From positions 19,476-83,475 of the forward strand of contig NZ_BAFR01000168.1 in NCBI RefSeq assembly GCF_000308435.1: a stretch of 64,000 nt of DNA, in the 5' to 3' direction. The notes beneath the pieces are model-generated. The model was not told the DNA's origin. It made no database searches and was given only the letters and a program-made list of their open reading frames with translations. Made by a program: the position numbers and the translations under genes. This DNA comes from Nocardia araoensis NBRC 100135 (GTDB lineage: Bacteria; Actinomycetota; Actinomycetes; Mycobacteriales; Mycobacteriaceae). Shown here piece after piece: positions 62,890-64,000 of this stretch. Every line of letters begins with the position of its first letter. Within the stretch, counting starts at the first letter, position 1.

Positions 62890-63815
62890 CGCCGCCCCCG
62901 CAGCGACCAGGCGCGGATGCCGTCGGCGGCCGCGAGCACGACCATGATGACCACCCCGGACAACGCGACCACCGCGGCCACCACCGAGGTGTCGCGATCG
63001 GCCACCGAGCCGGCCAGCACCGCACCGAGGCCGGGATAGTTGAACACGGTCTCCACCACCAGAGCGCCGCCAAGCAGCATGCCGACCGTGGTGGCGAAGC
63101 TGGCGACGATCGTCGGCAACGCGAACGGCAGCACGTGCCGCGCCAGCACCGCCCGGTTCGACAGTCCGTCCAGCACGGCGCTTTCCACGTGCGGAGCGAG
63201 CGCGGCGTCGGACAGGGCGGCGCGCACCACCCTGGTGTTCCATCCGACCTGGGGCAACGCGAGCGCGAGCACCGGCAGCACCAGCATCTCCGGTCCGGCC
63301 GGCATCCCCGACCGGCCGGTGATGGTGACCGCGGGCAGCCAGCCCAGCGCCAGCGCGAACACCAGGATCAGCACCGTGGCGATCACGAACTCGGGAACGG
63401 CCACCGCGGTGGTCGTCGTCGGTTGCAGCACGCGCGCGGCCACGCCGCCGGGGCGCGTCGCCCACCACGCGCCGAGCGCGAGCGACGCGAGCACGGTCAC
63501 CGCGAGCGCGAGGCCGCCGAGCAGCAGCGTGGGCGGGAACTTGTCGACGAGCAGGTCGTCGAGCGGCCGTCCCCGGGCGGTACGCCCGAAATCACCGGTG
63601 GCGACGCCCGATATCCACTTCCAGAACCGCACCGCCAGCGGACGGTCCAGTCCGAGTTCGTGCTCTTTGGCCGCGATCTGCTCGAGCGTGGCCTCCCGGC
63701 CGAGGACCGCGCGGGCGGTGTTGCCCGGCAGCAGATCCACGGCGACGAAGACGCAGGCCAGCAGCGTCACCAGCAGGATGACGCGCCGGAGCAGCAGTCG
63801 CGCGAACAGAATCAC
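62886..63815 (-). CDS. ABC transporter permease, DppB/OppB-like
   Basis: 309 residues, six transmembrane segments. The N-terminal RRVILLVTLLACVFVAVDLLPG helix and the following EHELGLDRPLAVRFWKWISG then GDFGRTARGRPLDDLL are characteristic of the DppB branch; the C-terminal EAA region is ESAVLDGLSNRAVLARHVLP. The GTG start overlaps the TGA of the binding-protein gene (GTGA). Confidence 0.93.
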   Translation of the reverse strand: MILFARLLLRRVILLVTLLACVFVAVDLLPGNTARAVLGREATLEQIAAKEHELGLDRPLAVRFWKWISGVATGDFGRTARGRPLDDLLVDKFPPTLLLGGLALAVTVLASLALGAWWATRPGGVAARVLQPTTTTAVAVPEFVIATVLILVFALALGWLPAVTITGRSGMPAGPEMLVLPVLALALPQVGWNTRVVRAALSDAALAPHVESAVLDGLSNRAVLARHVLPFALPTIVASFATTVGMLLGGALVVETVFNYPGLGAVLAGSVADRDTSVVAAVVALSGVVIMVVLAAADGIRAWSLRGRR

Positions 63816-64000
63816 CCGGCCAGCCAGGCCTTTTCCAGCTGCACCCGAGCGAATCCGCCGAGCGTGGGCAGGTCGCGCACCCGGGAGGAGGCGATGTCGA
63901 TGCCGTCGGCCATGCCCCAGACCAGGTAGCCGCCACGCTCGTACTGGATGCGTTGCAACTGCTGATCGGCCTGCCGATACTCCGCGTCGGTGCGCGCGGC
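63812..64000 (-). CDS. ABC transporter substrate-binding protein, C-terminal part only
   Basis: Sixty-two visible codons ending at 63812, the rest beyond the right edge. The visible C-terminus reads ARTDAEYRQADQQLQRIQYE, RGGYLVWGMADGIDIASSRV, then a GGFARVQLEKAWLAG-like end, the pattern of family 5 (DppA/OppA) binding proteins. First gene of a four-gene operon with coupled starts: binding protein, two permeases, double ATPase. Confidence 0.8.
   Translation of the reverse strand, partial: AARTDAEYRQADQQLQRIQYERGGYLVWGMADGIDIASSRVRDLPTLGGFARVQLEKAWLAG

Overview
The window reads as a chromosomal piece of a high-GC, mycolic-acid actinobacterium, most likely Nocardia or a close relative. The reasons are a mycothiol S-conjugate amidase (Mca), a short-chain Z-isoprenyl diphosphate synthase, large NRPS genes, many apparently leaderless genes with a TANNNT box 6-8 nt before the start codon, and gene order that (from memory) follows two Mycobacterium tuberculosis blocks: about Rv1072-Rv1092 and Rv1022-Rv1026.

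Layout. 1-4978: the 5' part of an NRPS (A-PCP-E-C-A...), running off the left edge, with an AT-rich upstream region. 5.7-12.8 kb: core block with pantothenate kinase, a conserved hypothetical, Z-isoprenyl synthase, a hemolysin-III-type membrane protein, a membrane adenylate cyclase and a DUF255 thioredoxin-fold protein. 12.8-20.9 kb: an accessory insertion between the Rv1084-like and Rv1083-like genes. It carries a nuclease-like gene, small enzymes, six Y-RNA-like elements and a Ro60 (TROVE-vWA) gene, and an FAD oxidase. 20.9-33.1 kb: mca, DUF4307, greA, metB, then an insertion (acyl-CoA dehydrogenase, HD-GYP/LuxR regulator, DUF4254), then cbs, a secreted protein, an SGNH esterase and a thiolase. 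33.1-37.6 kb: a BI-1 membrane protein, an RlmG-like methyltransferase, and an AMIN-like lipoprotein/DUF6153/DUF305 run. 37.7-43.9 kb: a complete stand-alone NRPS with A-PCP-C-A-PCP-Reductase order. 43.9-52.1 kb: accessory region with a solute-binding-like membrane protein, an SDR, a divergent wHTH/XRE regulator pair, an internally duplicated protein, a lipoprotein, a gene remnant and a tRNA(UAA); a diverged copy of the tRNA 3' end lies 1.5 kb away. 52.3-64 kb: RNase Z, an APC permease, a broken POT transporter, an SRPBCC protein, the core cluster lpqU-eno-ftsB-DUF501-ppx, and a peptide-type ABC transporter that runs off the right edge.

The most interesting system is the Y RNA/Ro60 locus. Six plus-strand elements (15964-17707) share one architecture. 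A lower helix is followed directly by GTGCG, then an upper helix followed directly by a seven-base box ending TACTTC. The 3' strand returns through an upper-helix partner, a 9-12 nt strand beginning GA or similar, and CT before the lower-helix partner. In four elements a circularly permuted tRNA-like module sits on top: a T arm with a real T-loop, an acceptor-like helix closed by a 3-5 nt loop, then U8-like spacing and a D arm with GG. This is the architecture known for bacterial YrlA Y RNAs, and the gene directly downstream encodes their known protein partner. Two elements lack the tRNA-like module.

The second notable item is the two-module reductase-terminated NRPS, whose domain order matches aureusimine-type pyrazinone synthetases.
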